NCBI GenBank assembly: GCA_944323045.1
Contig: CALUQX010000006.1
Location: 1-64,000 of the forward strand
Direction of reading: 5' to 3'
Source of the DNA: Candidatus Gastranaerophilales bacterium
GTDB taxonomy: Bacteria > Cyanobacteriota > Vampirovibrionia > Gastranaerophilales > Gastranaerophilaceae
Length of the DNA: 64,000 nt
Shown: piece after piece, positions 1 to 8,992 of the stretch
How the letters are laid out: every line of letters starts with the position of its first letter
How positions within the stretch are numbered: position 1 is the first letter of the stretch
Notes under the pieces: model-generated
Told to the model about the DNA's origin: nothing
Databases searched by the model: none
The model's input: the letters and a program-made list of their open reading frames with translations, nothing else
Program-made: the position numbers and the translations under genes

Positions 1-14
1 TTTCCGTACTCTTA

Positions 15-42
15 TTGTCGGCATATCTATCGCTTTTCTTTA
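15..42 (-). promoter_or_regulatory. sigma-28 (FliA)-like promoter reading out of the window
   Basis: On the minus strand TAAAG is followed, 16 bases after TAAA, by GCCGACAA. This matches the flagellar sigma-28/SigD consensus (TAAA, 15-16 bases, GCCGATAA) and has the same spacing as the promoters at 8931-8958 and 35464-35491. The gene it would serve lies left of position 1. Confidence 0.55.
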
Positions 43-232
43 ATATTTTCTTACTTCTTCGTAATATTTCTTAATAAAAACACTTAAAAATCCCGTAAAA
101 TCAACATTTTTTATCTTTTAATTAAGAGTCTGTTTGTAACATTTTTTTATTAAAATCTTCACAATATATTTAACTTTAAGTGTGTTTAAGTTATATTCTA
201 CTGGTTAAAAAATCAGATTGGAGATATGATAA

Positions 233-1606
233 ATGTATAATGTAGCAATAGTTGGTGCAGGACCTGCAGGTATTTTTGCGGCTTTAGAGATAACTAAATT
301 AAGACCGGACTGGAAGATTGTCCTGATTGAGAAGGGACAAAAAATTGAAAATCGTAAATGTCTTTTGCGTGAAGGTTATGAAAAATGTCCTTCTTGCAAG
401 AAGTGTGGTCTTCTCTGCGGCTGGGGCGGTGCAGGTGCTTTTTCTGACGGCAAATTAACGCTTACTCCTGATGTTGGGGGGCATCTTGTTGATTATATGA
501 GCCGTAAAAAAGTTGAAGAACTTATTGATTATGCTGACCAATTATATCTTGATTTCGGGGCTACTGATGAAGTTTTCGGGACTGATATGAAGACCTTTCA
601 GGAGCTTGAAAGACAGGCTGCATTGGCTGAATTGAAACTTGTACATTCTCCGGTCAGACACTTAGGAACAGAAAGAAGTCTTGATGTTTTGAAGAATATG
701 CAGGACTATCTTGATGAAAGAATTACTATATTAAATAATGTATCAGCCAAGCATTTAATTGTTGAATGCGAACAGGTCAAAGGGCTTGTGCTGGACAACG
801 GTGAAACCATACAGGCTGAATATACTATTATTGCACCTGGCAGAGAAGGCGCTGACTGGTTAACCCATGAATTTGCAGAACATAAAATCGGCATGGTAAA
901 TAATGCAGTTGATGTGGGTGTTCGTGTTGAATTGCCGGCACCTGTATTCCAGCCTTTGACTGATAAGTTGTATGAATCTAAATTAGTCTACTATTCTCCG
1001 ACATTCGGCGATGAGGTCAGAACATTCTGTATGAATCCAAACGGGGAAGTTGTTCAGGAAAATTACAACGGTATTGCAACTGTTAATGGTCATAGTTATG
1101 CGGAAAAAACAACTAACAACACTAACTTTGCCCTTCTTGTAAGTAAAAAGTTTACAGAACCGTTTAAAGAACCTATTCAGTATGGACAGCACATTGCAAG
1201 TCTTGCAAATATGCTCGGTGGTGGAATATTAGTTCAGAGATTCGGTGATTTATTGGAAGGACGCCGTTCTACACCAGAAAGAATAAATTCCAGTATAATC
1301 AAACCGACTTTAACCTGTGCCACTCCGGGTGATTTGAGTCTTGTAATCCCTTACAGACAGATGTTAAGTATCATTGAAATGCTCTACGCGCTGGACAAAA
1401 TTGCTCCGGGAACAGCATCCAGATACACACTGCTTTACGGTATTGAGGTTAAATTCTATTCTGCAAGAGTTAAACTTACTGAAGAATTAGAAACTGAAAA
1501 TGTTAAAAATCTGTTTGCAATAGGTGATGGAGCAGGGGTTACAAGAGGCTTGATACAGGCTTCAGCATCAGGTGTACATGTTGCAAGAACTATTTGTTCA
1601 CGATAA
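233..1606 (+). CDS. NAD(P)/FAD-dependent dehydrogenase (COG2509-like)
   Basis: A 457-residue flavoprotein that starts with a Rossmann FAD-binding motif (GAGPAG, residues 8-13). A four-cysteine cluster (CPSCKKCGLLC, about residues 52-62) runs directly into GWGGAGAFSDGKL, a hallmark of the COG2509 family of soluble FAD dehydrogenases. The C-terminal GDGAGVTRGLIQASASG is the second FAD contact. The start has GGAGA upstream. Substrate is unknown; homologues are usually annotated only as FAD-dependent oxidoreductase. The cysteines could hold a metal or Fe-S cluster, but this is inference. It lies 43 bases before a sensor kinase on the same strand, so co-transcription is possible. Confidence 0.85.
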   Translation: MYNVAIVGAGPAGIFAALEITKLRPDWKIVLIEKGQKIENRKCLLREGYEKCPSCKKCGLLCGWGGAGAFSDGKLTLTPDVGGHLVDYMSRKKVEELIDYADQLYLDFGATDEVFGTDMKTFQELERQAALAELKLVHSPVRHLGTERSLDVLKNMQDYLDERITILNNVSAKHLIVECEQVKGLVLDNGETIQAEYTIIAPGREGADWLTHEFAEHKIGMVNNAVDVGVRVELPAPVFQPLTDKLYESKLVYYSPTFGDEVRTFCMNPNGEVVQENYNGIATVNGHSYAEKTTNNTNFALLVSKKFTEPFKEPIQYGQHIASLANMLGGGILVQRFGDLLEGRRSTPERINSSIIKPTLTCATPGDLSLVIPYRQMLSIIEMLYALDKIAPGTASRYTLLYGIEVKFYSARVKLTEELETENVKNLFAIGDGAGVTRGLIQASASGVHVARTICSR

Positions 1607-1649
1607 TTAATAATTTGAGCATCAGATTTTTAAGTAGTATAATTTAGTT

Positions 1650-3437
1650 ATGAGCAATAACAGAATAAGTTTAACAACTCAAAACAGGCTGATTATTTCC
1701 GGACTTATATTAAGTACGGTATTGATTGTTGCCATCGCTGTTTTTGCGATATTCAACATTCAGAAAAAGCTTAATGAGGGATATCAAAACTTCGGGCGCG
1801 TAATTTCTAAAACACTTGCTATTGAAAGTATAGATATCACTCAGGGGCTCCCTGAAGTTGAGGCAAAAAAGATTTTGCAGGCGCATTCAGAAAGTATTTT
1901 AAAAAGCCACAATGATATTGTTTACATTGAATTCCGTGATGCTGCAGGAAGAATTTTGTATTCCGGACACAATCCTAAGAATATTGAGGACACCTCTCCG
2001 AGTATTTCTGTAAGCTCTCCTATGATGATGCCGGATGGAACAAATATGGGCTCTGTAACTGTTGGGCTGTCAGGAAACGTTATAGAGGAAATTTCTTCAA
2101 CGACAAGGGCATCTTTGTTATTTGTATTTTCTGTTGCGTGGATTGTTTTTGCTTTTGTTATATTAATCAATACATATTTGATTACAAGGGAATTACGAAT
2201 TCTGCATGACGGTGTATCAAAAATTTCTCACGGAGCTTTTGGATTCAAAATTGAAGGAAAGGATGTGAGTTCTGAAGTTCAAGAGTTGTTTGATGCTTTC
2301 AATGATATGTCTAACAGACTTCACGTATATGAGGAACAGAACATTGAGCAGTTAACACTTGAACGCAATAAACTTGAGGCTGTATTAATGAGTATTGCAA
2401 ACGGGGTTGTTGTATGCGACAACTACGATAATGTTGTACTGGTTAACAACCATGCACAGAAACTTCTGGAAGTTAATGAACAGCAGCTTTTAGACACAAA
2501 AATACAGCAGTATATTGATACAGAAGGTAATTTCTGTTTCAAGGATAAAATTGAAGAATTTAAAGATACTCCGCTTGAGCAGATACAAAGTAAGCCTATT
2601 GCATTCAATATAGAAATTGACAAGCGGGTGATTAAATCCATTATTTCGCCAATGTTTACAAGAAATAATGATTATGTCGGCTATATTATTGTTCTTATTG
2701 ACATTACAAAAGAAACTGAAATGGATAAAATGCGTTCCAACTTTATCTCTAATGTTTCTCATGAACTCAGAACGCCTGTAACTGTTTTGAGAAGTTACAT
2801 TGATACATTATATAATTATGGTAATGAATTCGATTATAATACGCAAAAAGAATTTATCGGTATAATTAATCAGGAAATAATTCGGTTGAATAGAATGGTT
2901 AATGATATACTTGATTTTTCACGGCTGGAGGCAAATGATTCGGTTGAAAAATCGGCTAACAATATAGTGGAACTTGTTGAAAGTTGTGCAAATCAGGTTC
3001 AGGTGCTGTTACAGGAACATAATCTTAAAATTTCTATCTCAAAAGAAGGCGATATTCCAATTGCAACATTCAATTATGACAGCATAGAACGGGCTTTGAC
3101 AAATTATATTTCTAATGCGATTAAGTATTCGCCGGAAAACGGTGAAATTAAAATTACTATTAAAACTTTAAATGACAATAATGATATAGAAGTTACAGTG
3201 AGTGATCAGGGCTGTGGTATTGCTCCAGAATTTCAGAAGAAAGTTTTTGATAGATTTTTCCGTGTTGAAAATGATACTCATACTGTAAAAGGTACAGGTC
3301 TGGGGCTTCATCTGGTTAAAACAACAATTGAAAAACACCATGGCGGTAGAGTCTTTGTAGAATCTGAACCAGGTAAAGGTTCGACATTTGGATTTATTAT
3401 TCCTGTTGTGCCGGTAGAACGTAATATAACTTTATAA
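1650..3437 (+). CDS. Membrane sensor histidine kinase (HAMP-PAS-HisKA-HATPase)
   Basis: 595 residues in the order expected of a PhoR/WalK-type kinase. A transmembrane helix (about 14-36), an extracytoplasmic sensor segment, a second helix (about 150-175), HAMP, a PAS-like domain (about 240-350), HisKA with SHELRTP (phospho-acceptor His near residue 371), and HATPase_c with N box NYISNAIKYS, G1 DQGCGIAP and G2 GTGLGLHLV. All catalytic boxes are present, so it should be active. No response regulator gene is visible nearby, so it is an orphan kinase within this window. The signal is unknown. Confidence 0.93.
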   Translation: MSNNRISLTTQNRLIISGLILSTVLIVAIAVFAIFNIQKKLNEGYQNFGRVISKTLAIESIDITQGLPEVEAKKILQAHSESILKSHNDIVYIEFRDAAGRILYSGHNPKNIEDTSPSISVSSPMMMPDGTNMGSVTVGLSGNVIEEISSTTRASLLFVFSVAWIVFAFVILINTYLITRELRILHDGVSKISHGAFGFKIEGKDVSSEVQELFDAFNDMSNRLHVYEEQNIEQLTLERNKLEAVLMSIANGVVVCDNYDNVVLVNNHAQKLLEVNEQQLLDTKIQQYIDTEGNFCFKDKIEEFKDTPLEQIQSKPIAFNIEIDKRVIKSIISPMFTRNNDYVGYIIVLIDITKETEMDKMRSNFISNVSHELRTPVTVLRSYIDTLYNYGNEFDYNTQKEFIGIINQEIIRLNRMVNDILDFSRLEANDSVEKSANNIVELVESCANQVQVLLQEHNLKISISKEGDIPIATFNYDSIERALTNYISNAIKYSPENGEIKITIKTLNDNNDIEVTVSDQGCGIAPEFQKKVFDRFFRVENDTHTVKGTGLGLHLVKTTIEKHHGGRVFVESEPGKGSTFGFIIPVVPVERNITL

Positions 3438-3502
3438 ATAAGCAAATTTTTGCATGTTTGTTGTTTCATATTACTATCAATGTGTGTGAAATTGAGGCTG
3501 GT

Positions 3503-4444
3503 ATGACTATTTCGTTTTCGTCAAATTTATTACAGAAATATAATAATACGACTAACAGCAGAGTGAATAGTAGTATTTCAGTTAATAAAAAAACGTCGGC
3601 TCTGGATAATTCACCTAAAACTGACCGTTCTTCAATTAATAATAATACAGCAATGCTTGCTTCCTCACTTGCAGGGCTTGCAGTGCTGGGAACTGCGGCT
3701 GCATTCGGATACAGACCTTATAAGAATATGAGGATAGAAAACAATATTAAAAAGCTGATTAATAATTTCAAGGATTTATACCCGCGGTATGAAGTGGTTA
3801 ACCCGATAGTAACCAAATTAAAAAACGGCAAAACAAAAATAGAAATATTTAATGATGAAGATTTGCAGTTAGGATATAGATATGTCCTTCTTGCCGGAAA
3901 AAATGGTAAACTTGAGAAAAGAATTACTTTCTTTGATAGTGATGAACTTAGAATGCATTCTTATCTGTCTTTTAAGGATATCAATGGGGATATATCAGAC
4001 AAATTTGTAACTAAAATGAGCACAGACAGTGACGGTGAAACTTTTAACCTAACTTTCATATATCCAAAAGGAAAAAAGGATGATGATGCACCGGCGACAT
4101 TTTTATTTAGTCGAGTGAATGATGATGGATATAACAGAGTTATCGTGAATAAAGGTATTAATGAGTCACATGACAATATTGGCATGATCGATGCTGCATT
4201 TCCTGACGATAACAAAAAAATTAGTGTTTTAACCAGATTTGTGAAAGATAGAAATTCTAATTTAACATGCATAAAACTAGCACCAAATCATAAACCGGTT
4301 GCGTTTGCTATGGATGATATCGATAGATATTATGATAAAGAAACATCTGATAAATTATCGAAATTTATATCTGAAGATGTATCGAAATTTGTCGAAAAAA
4401 TAGGTGAGATTTCGGATAAATTGTCACTTGGAGTTAACTTATAG
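3503..4444 (+). CDS. Hypothetical protein with one central hydrophobic segment
   Basis: Family not recognised. I chose ATG 3503 (MTISFSS) over the upstream TTG at 3458 because GAGGC lies just before it. The protein has about 313 residues: an Asn/Ser-rich N-terminus, one hydrophobic stretch (MLASSLAGLAVLGTAAAFG, about residues 50-70), then a mixed alpha/beta domain rich in charged residues and ending in an amphipathic helix. It sits 2 bases before the next gene, so the two are probably co-expressed. The N-terminal composition resembles other lineage-specific proteins in this window. No function is assigned. Confidence 0.75.
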   Translation: MTISFSSNLLQKYNNTTNSRVNSSISVNKKTSALDNSPKTDRSSINNNTAMLASSLAGLAVLGTAAAFGYRPYKNMRIENNIKKLINNFKDLYPRYEVVNPIVTKLKNGKTKIEIFNDEDLQLGYRYVLLAGKNGKLEKRITFFDSDELRMHSYLSFKDINGDISDKFVTKMSTDSDGETFNLTFIYPKGKKDDDAPATFLFSRVNDDGYNRVIVNKGINESHDNIGMIDAAFPDDNKKISVLTRFVKDRNSNLTCIKLAPNHKPVAFAMDDIDRYYDKETSDKLSKFISEDVSKFVEKIGEISDKLSLGVNL

Positions 4445-4446
4445 CT

Positions 4447-5394
4447 ATGAATGTACAAAATATAAATAATTCTCAATATAAACAAAACGAATTATATCAT
4501 AATATAATTGCTCAAGGTGCAGGGGTTGCCGGCGGTTATGTTGCTAAATCAGCCATTACAGGAACTATTAAAACAGCTAGTTTTCCGCTGGGTTATAAGA
4601 TTGCGACAAACGCCCGTTCTGTTAACTATGCAGATAATGAAATATTACTGAGTGCTTTTGATGATATGCTCACCAAAAGCGGGCTTAAAGACAAAGGTAT
4701 TAAGGTACATTTATTCAATATATCAGCGCTAAACAATGCCGATATCAGAAAAAGATGTAAAAAGGCACTTGAATATGATGAACAATTAAAACCAACAATA
4801 AAAAACAAATTGCTGCGTGATATGTTTGTCGCTGATAGAGTGAAGGACCCGCTGTATTCGCATATCGTTGGTGTAAATGCCGGTTACGACCGTATTAATA
4901 ATATAATAAATTTTGCAGACAATTACATTACTCCTGCAGCACATGAGGCGGGGCATGCCATTATTAATAATGCTAAATCTATTGGAAAAGCAATAGATAA
5001 CCTGCGTACATTTGTCGCAGCCAAGAGAATTGTTCCTGCTGCAATTATTGTGGGGCTACTGACAAGACCTCATAAAGAAGAAAGCGGTAAGCCTCTGACA
5101 AAACTTCAAAGAGCTGAAAACACTATTCACAATAATTTAGGATTTATAGCCGGCAGTTTGACTCTGCCTTGTCTAATAAATGAGGCTCAGGCATCATTTA
5201 TTGCCGAAAAATATATGAAACCTGTGCTGCCGAAAAACTTATTTAAAAAAGTTGTTAAAAGCAACAGACTCGGGCTGGCAACATATTTAATCTCTGCAAT
5301 TGCAACCGGAGTCGGGGCTGCAGGTGCCGTAAAAGTTAAAGATAACATTAGCGCCAAAATAAAAAGTCATTTTAAAGACGCTAAAACAGCCTAG
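4447..5394 (+). CDS. Membrane protein with HEAGH zinc-protease-like motif
   Basis: 315 residues. HEAGHAII (His166, Glu167, His170) fits the HExxH zinc-metalloprotease signature, and the flanks hold hydrophobic segments (about 196-206, 235-250 and 285-300). A third zinc ligand cannot be assigned with confidence. N-terminal glycine-rich hydrophobic stretch GAGVAGGYVAKSAITGT. It follows the previous gene by 2 bases. Its stop overlaps the convergent TPR gene in the palindrome CTAG. The family is not recognised; a membrane-bound peptidase is possible, but HExxH alone can arise by chance. Confidence 0.75.
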   Translation: MNVQNINNSQYKQNELYHNIIAQGAGVAGGYVAKSAITGTIKTASFPLGYKIATNARSVNYADNEILLSAFDDMLTKSGLKDKGIKVHLFNISALNNADIRKRCKKALEYDEQLKPTIKNKLLRDMFVADRVKDPLYSHIVGVNAGYDRINNIINFADNYITPAAHEAGHAIINNAKSIGKAIDNLRTFVAAKRIVPAAIIVGLLTRPHKEESGKPLTKLQRAENTIHNNLGFIAGSLTLPCLINEAQASFIAEKYMKPVLPKNLFKKVVKSNRLGLATYLISAIATGVGAAGAVKVKDNISAKIKSHFKDAKTA

Positions 5395-6983
5395 CTGAAT
5401 AAATCATTGATTTTATCAATAATTTCCTGCGGATCTACTTCATTTGTGACTTTATTTATATCCTGTGCAATTTGATAGAGTTTAGCTGCCTCAATCTTAT
5501 CTCCGGTGATAGTTATTGCACGTGCCAGATTAAAATGTGCAAGTGCATAATTCGGATTGCACTCAATAGATTTTTTGAAAAGCTCCATTGCCTTTTGCAC
5601 TCTGCCAAGGTCATCCAGATATATTACGCCCAGATTGTTGTAGGCAATGTCATAATTGTTATCGTATTCAATCGCTAATTCGTACTCTTTTATTGCCTCA
5701 TCAATATCACCTTTACCCCAGTATAAAAATCCTAAATTACAGTGAATTTTGGCATTTTTAGGGTCTAAATCCAACGCATTGCGGTATACGGTTAAAGCAT
5801 TATCAACGTCTTCTTTGTCATAAAATGCACTGCCCAGATTAATATAAATATCAATATCTTCAGGGGTTAAAAGATAAGCGCTTTGATAAGAACTTATTGC
5901 CGCATCTAAATCTTTTTTAGCCTCCTGATAAACATACCCGAGAGTCTGGTTTATAACACTAGTCCACTGTTTGCGTGGATTCAGTGTAATTGCCGTTTGA
6001 TAATGTGATATTGCGCCTTGCAAATCCCCTTTAATATAAAGAATGTTTGCAAGATTTGAATGTACATCAGGCATGTTTGGCATAATTTTAATTAATTTTT
6101 CATAAACTTCTACAGCACTGTCATAATCCCCGAGTTCTTCATAAGCCTGACACAGGTGCCTGTAAGCCGGAATATTTAAACTATCCAGCCAGATAGCCAT
6201 TTTGTATTCGGTGATTGCATCATCAAATCTACCCATTGCACGGTATAAATCGCCTAAAAGATAGTATAAATTAACCATGCCAGGGGCTTTTTCAATCGCT
6301 TCGGTATAAGTTTCAATGGCTTCGTTAAATTGATTTAATTGTATCTGTACCAGTCCGCGCCAGAATACAGGAGCAAATTTCAGATAAGAAATTGCACGGA
6401 TAACATTTGTTATAGCTTGTTTGTCAAACGGTAATGTCAATAGTGACAAAATGTATTCATATTTTGACATAAACCAGTTTTTGAAACTTCTGAATGATGA
6501 TACGCGGTAAAGATTGGATAACAAAAAATGTGCGCATGAACTTGTTAAAGGTGCACAGTGAATTGCCTTTTTAGCATTCATTGCTGCTTCCAAAAATCTT
6601 GCGCGTTTTGTATAAGTTTCTGCCAGAAGATAATAGGCTTTTGCATACTTATTATCTTTTGAGACAGCCATATCAAGATAATTAACAGCTTTGTCTAAGT
6701 CACCTTTAAAATAGTGTGCCTGCCCTATTTTAAAATAAATTTCAGGTGAATCAATATAACTTTCCAGAGCACGCTGATATTCAGTAATTGCCTCGTCAAC
6801 ATACTGGCATGAATTGTAAATGTCAAGGTGCCATTCCATATACAAATCCCCTAATCGAATATGTAAATCGGGATTTGTAGGATCTTCCTGCAAGCCTATC
6901 TGGCACAATTCTATTGCATTTTTTACATTGCCCGTCTGGCGTTCTTTATTTATCTTTTTCTCTAATATTTTTGTATTATTCAT
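5391..6983 (-). CDS. Tetratricopeptide repeat protein
   Basis: 530 residues made almost entirely of TPR units of about 34 residues (patterns such as AYYLLAETYTKRARFLEAA, NLGFLYWGKGDIDEAIKEY and NLGVIYLDDLGRVQKAMEL). No signal peptide or catalytic domain is visible, so it is probably a cytoplasmic scaffold for protein-protein contacts. A basic segment around residues 165-185 (SFRSFKNWFMSKYEYIL) interrupts the repeats. The partner is unknown. It belongs to the same style as the TPR protein at 17270-18337. It is monocistronic here and convergent with the HEAGH gene. Confidence 0.9.
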   Translation of the reverse strand: MNNTKILEKKINKERQTGNVKNAIELCQIGLQEDPTNPDLHIRLGDLYMEWHLDIYNSCQYVDEAITEYQRALESYIDSPEIYFKIGQAHYFKGDLDKAVNYLDMAVSKDNKYAKAYYLLAETYTKRARFLEAAMNAKKAIHCAPLTSSCAHFLLSNLYRVSSFRSFKNWFMSKYEYILSLLTLPFDKQAITNVIRAISYLKFAPVFWRGLVQIQLNQFNEAIETYTEAIEKAPGMVNLYYLLGDLYRAMGRFDDAITEYKMAIWLDSLNIPAYRHLCQAYEELGDYDSAVEVYEKLIKIMPNMPDVHSNLANILYIKGDLQGAISHYQTAITLNPRKQWTSVINQTLGYVYQEAKKDLDAAISSYQSAYLLTPEDIDIYINLGSAFYDKEDVDNALTVYRNALDLDPKNAKIHCNLGFLYWGKGDIDEAIKEYELAIEYDNNYDIAYNNLGVIYLDDLGRVQKAMELFKKSIECNPNYALAHFNLARAITITGDKIEAAKLYQIAQDINKVTNEVDPQEIIDKINDLFS

Positions 6984-7110
6984 ACTCTTTTATTATAAAC
7001 TGCTTGACATGAAACTTAAAAAGTTTCATACTTATCATTGTAAATAATTTATACAAAAAATGCAAGTTGTATATAATAAATAGTATAATAAAATTTTCTA
7101 AGGAGTCAAA

Positions 7111-8415
7111 ATGAAAGAAAACAGAATTTATTTTGTGGATGTAACTAATAGGGATGGTGTTCAAACTTCGCGTCTTGGTCTGGCAAAACTTCAAAAGACA
7201 ATAATTAATGTTATGCTGGATGATATGGGAATAACACAGTCTGAATTCGGGTTCCCAACTACAAAACACGAGATAAATTATCTTAACGGCAACCTTGAAC
7301 TTGTAGAAAGAGGCGTTATAAGAAAAACAAAACTCTCTGGCTGGATGCGAAGTATAGCAGAAGATGTTGAACTTTCGTTTAAGAATGTACCTAAGTTGAA
7401 GAATATCAATTTGTCACAATCTACATCTCATCAGATGATTAATGGTAAATATCAGGGAAAAAAGACTCCGGAAGATATGATATCAATGACTTATGACGCT
7501 GTCCAGTGTGCACTTGATAAAGGGGCAGAACTTATCGGCATTAATGCTGAAGACGCATCAAGAAGTGATCTTGATTATCTTATCCGTTATGCAAACAGTG
7601 CAAAAAAAGCGGGCGCTCACAGATTTAGATATTGTGACACACTTGGTTATGAGGACCCGCAGACAACTTATCAAAGAATTTTTACAATAGCGCAAGAAAC
7701 AGGAATGCCGATAGAATTGCACTTTCATAATGACTTGGGCATGGCTGTTGCGTGTTCTGTTATGGGGGCTAGAGCAGCAGTAGATGCCGGAGTTGACGCA
7801 TATATTAATACCGCAATAAACGGAATGGGAGAACGCGCCGGAAACGCTGATCTTGTATCCTGTCTGCTTGCAGTTCTCAAATCCGCCGGATTTAAAGATA
7901 AATATCAAATTGATCCGAATATTGATTTAAGCAAGTCATGGCAGCTTGCAAAATACACATCATATGCATTTGGAGTGCCGATTCCAATAAATCAGCCTGC
8001 TGTAGGTGACAATGCATTTGCGCATGAATCTGGAATTCACGCCGATGGTGCCCTGAAAGACCGCCGCAACTATGAATTATATGATTTTGAAGAACTCGGT
8101 CGCGGTGAACCTGAAATTATTGAAACAGGCAGAATGATTACAACAGGTGAATACGGCGGAATTAAAGGGTTTAGAAACGTATATGACAATCTGGAAATAG
8201 AGTTTAAAGATGAACATGAAGCCAGAAATATTCTTGAACTGGCGCGTTATGCAAACGTTCACACGCAGAAACCTCTGACTTCAAGTGAATTGAAATTCAT
8301 ATACTATTATCCGGATATTGCGGCTAAAGTAATGACTGTTTCTCCGTACTATGAACCAATAGGTGCAATAAAAGAACGTGTAGAAGCAGATAAAACACCG
8401 CACAGGATTTTTTAA
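7111..8415 (+). CDS. Homocitrate synthase / 2-isopropylmalate synthase family enzyme
   Basis: 434 residues of the HMG-CoA-lyase-like (DRE-TIM) superfamily. VDVTNRDGVQTSR is the metal and substrate-binding N-terminal motif, ELHFHNDLGMAVA carries the HxH metal ligands, and NTAINGMGERAGNADL is the family signature. The NRDGVQ variant together with SEFGFPTTKHEINYL recalls the group usually annotated homocitrate synthase in anaerobes. It lacks the usual long regulatory domain of LeuA. Expected reaction: condensation of acetyl-CoA with a 2-oxo acid; 2-oxoglutarate versus 2-oxoisovalerate cannot be settled by eye. LeuC/LeuD-like genes at 10817 and 55975 could act downstream. AAGGAG precedes the ATG. 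Confidence 0.85.
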   Translation: MKENRIYFVDVTNRDGVQTSRLGLAKLQKTIINVMLDDMGITQSEFGFPTTKHEINYLNGNLELVERGVIRKTKLSGWMRSIAEDVELSFKNVPKLKNINLSQSTSHQMINGKYQGKKTPEDMISMTYDAVQCALDKGAELIGINAEDASRSDLDYLIRYANSAKKAGAHRFRYCDTLGYEDPQTTYQRIFTIAQETGMPIELHFHNDLGMAVACSVMGARAAVDAGVDAYINTAINGMGERAGNADLVSCLLAVLKSAGFKDKYQIDPNIDLSKSWQLAKYTSYAFGVPIPINQPAVGDNAFAHESGIHADGALKDRRNYELYDFEELGRGEPEIIETGRMITTGEYGGIKGFRNVYDNLEIEFKDEHEARNILELARYANVHTQKPLTSSELKFIYYYPDIAAKVMTVSPYYEPIGAIKERVEADKTPHRIF

Positions 8416-8417
8416 TT

Positions 8418-8888
8418 ATGTCTATAGAAAAGGTAAAGGAATACTTAAAACAGTTTGGACGTGACAGGGATGTAATTGAACTTGCTCAATCAAGTGCTAC
8501 AGTTGCTCTGGCTGCAGCAGCACTCGGTGTTGAAGAGGCTAGAATTGCAAAAACACTTTCTTTTAAATCTGAATCAGGTGCAATTCTGGTTGTAACAGCA
8601 GGTGATGCAAGAATTGATAATAAGAAGTTCAAAACCGTCTTTGGAATAAAAGCTAAAATGCTTTCTCCAGATGAAGTCGTTGAATACACAGGTCATGCAA
8701 TAGGCGGTGTTTGCCCGTTTGCTATAGACAATCTGGATGTAAAAGTTTATCTTGATAATTCCTTGAAACGTTTTGATACTGTTTATCCAGCCTGCGGCAG
8801 CGGCAATTCCGCAATAAAATTAACCTGCGGCGAGTTAGAAGAATTCTCAAACTCCTCCGGCTGGGTTGACGTGTGTAAGATTGTTTAA
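8418..8888 (+). CDS. YbaK/EbsC-family aminoacyl-tRNA deacylase
   Basis: 156 residues matching the YbaK/ProX editing domain across its whole length: a Lys in the IAKTLSFKS segment, VTAGDARIDNKKF, a VEYTGHAIGGVCPFAI loop containing the family's GxxxGGxxPF signature, and YPACGSGNSAIKLT. Such proteins hydrolyse mischarged Cys- or Ala-tRNA(Pro) in trans. The start lies 2 bases after the previous stop, so translational coupling is likely. No link to the upstream synthase is evident beyond the shared transcript. Confidence 0.88.
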   Translation: MSIEKVKEYLKQFGRDRDVIELAQSSATVALAAAALGVEEARIAKTLSFKSESGAILVVTAGDARIDNKKFKTVFGIKAKMLSPDEVVEYTGHAIGGVCPFAIDNLDVKVYLDNSLKRFDTVYPACGSGNSAIKLTCGELEEFSNSSGWVDVCKIV

Positions 8889-8930
8889 TGCGGATTTATC
8901 ACTAAATTATTAAGTTTTGTAACAATATTT

Positions 8931-8958
8931 TAAAGTTTTTTACCTAAAATGCCGTCAT
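8931..8958 (+). promoter_or_regulatory. sigma-28 (FliA)-like promoter
   Basis: TAAAGTTTT (from 8931) and GCCGTCAT (8951-8958) are separated by 16 bases after TAAA. The arrangement matches the promoter of the paralogous gene at 33413-35419, including the identical TAAAGTTTT box. It sits 35 bases before the ATG of the downstream gene. Assignment to a FliA-type sigma factor is by consensus only. Confidence 0.65.
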
Positions 8959-8992
8959 ACTATACAAAGGAACTAACAAAAGGGAAATTGCT

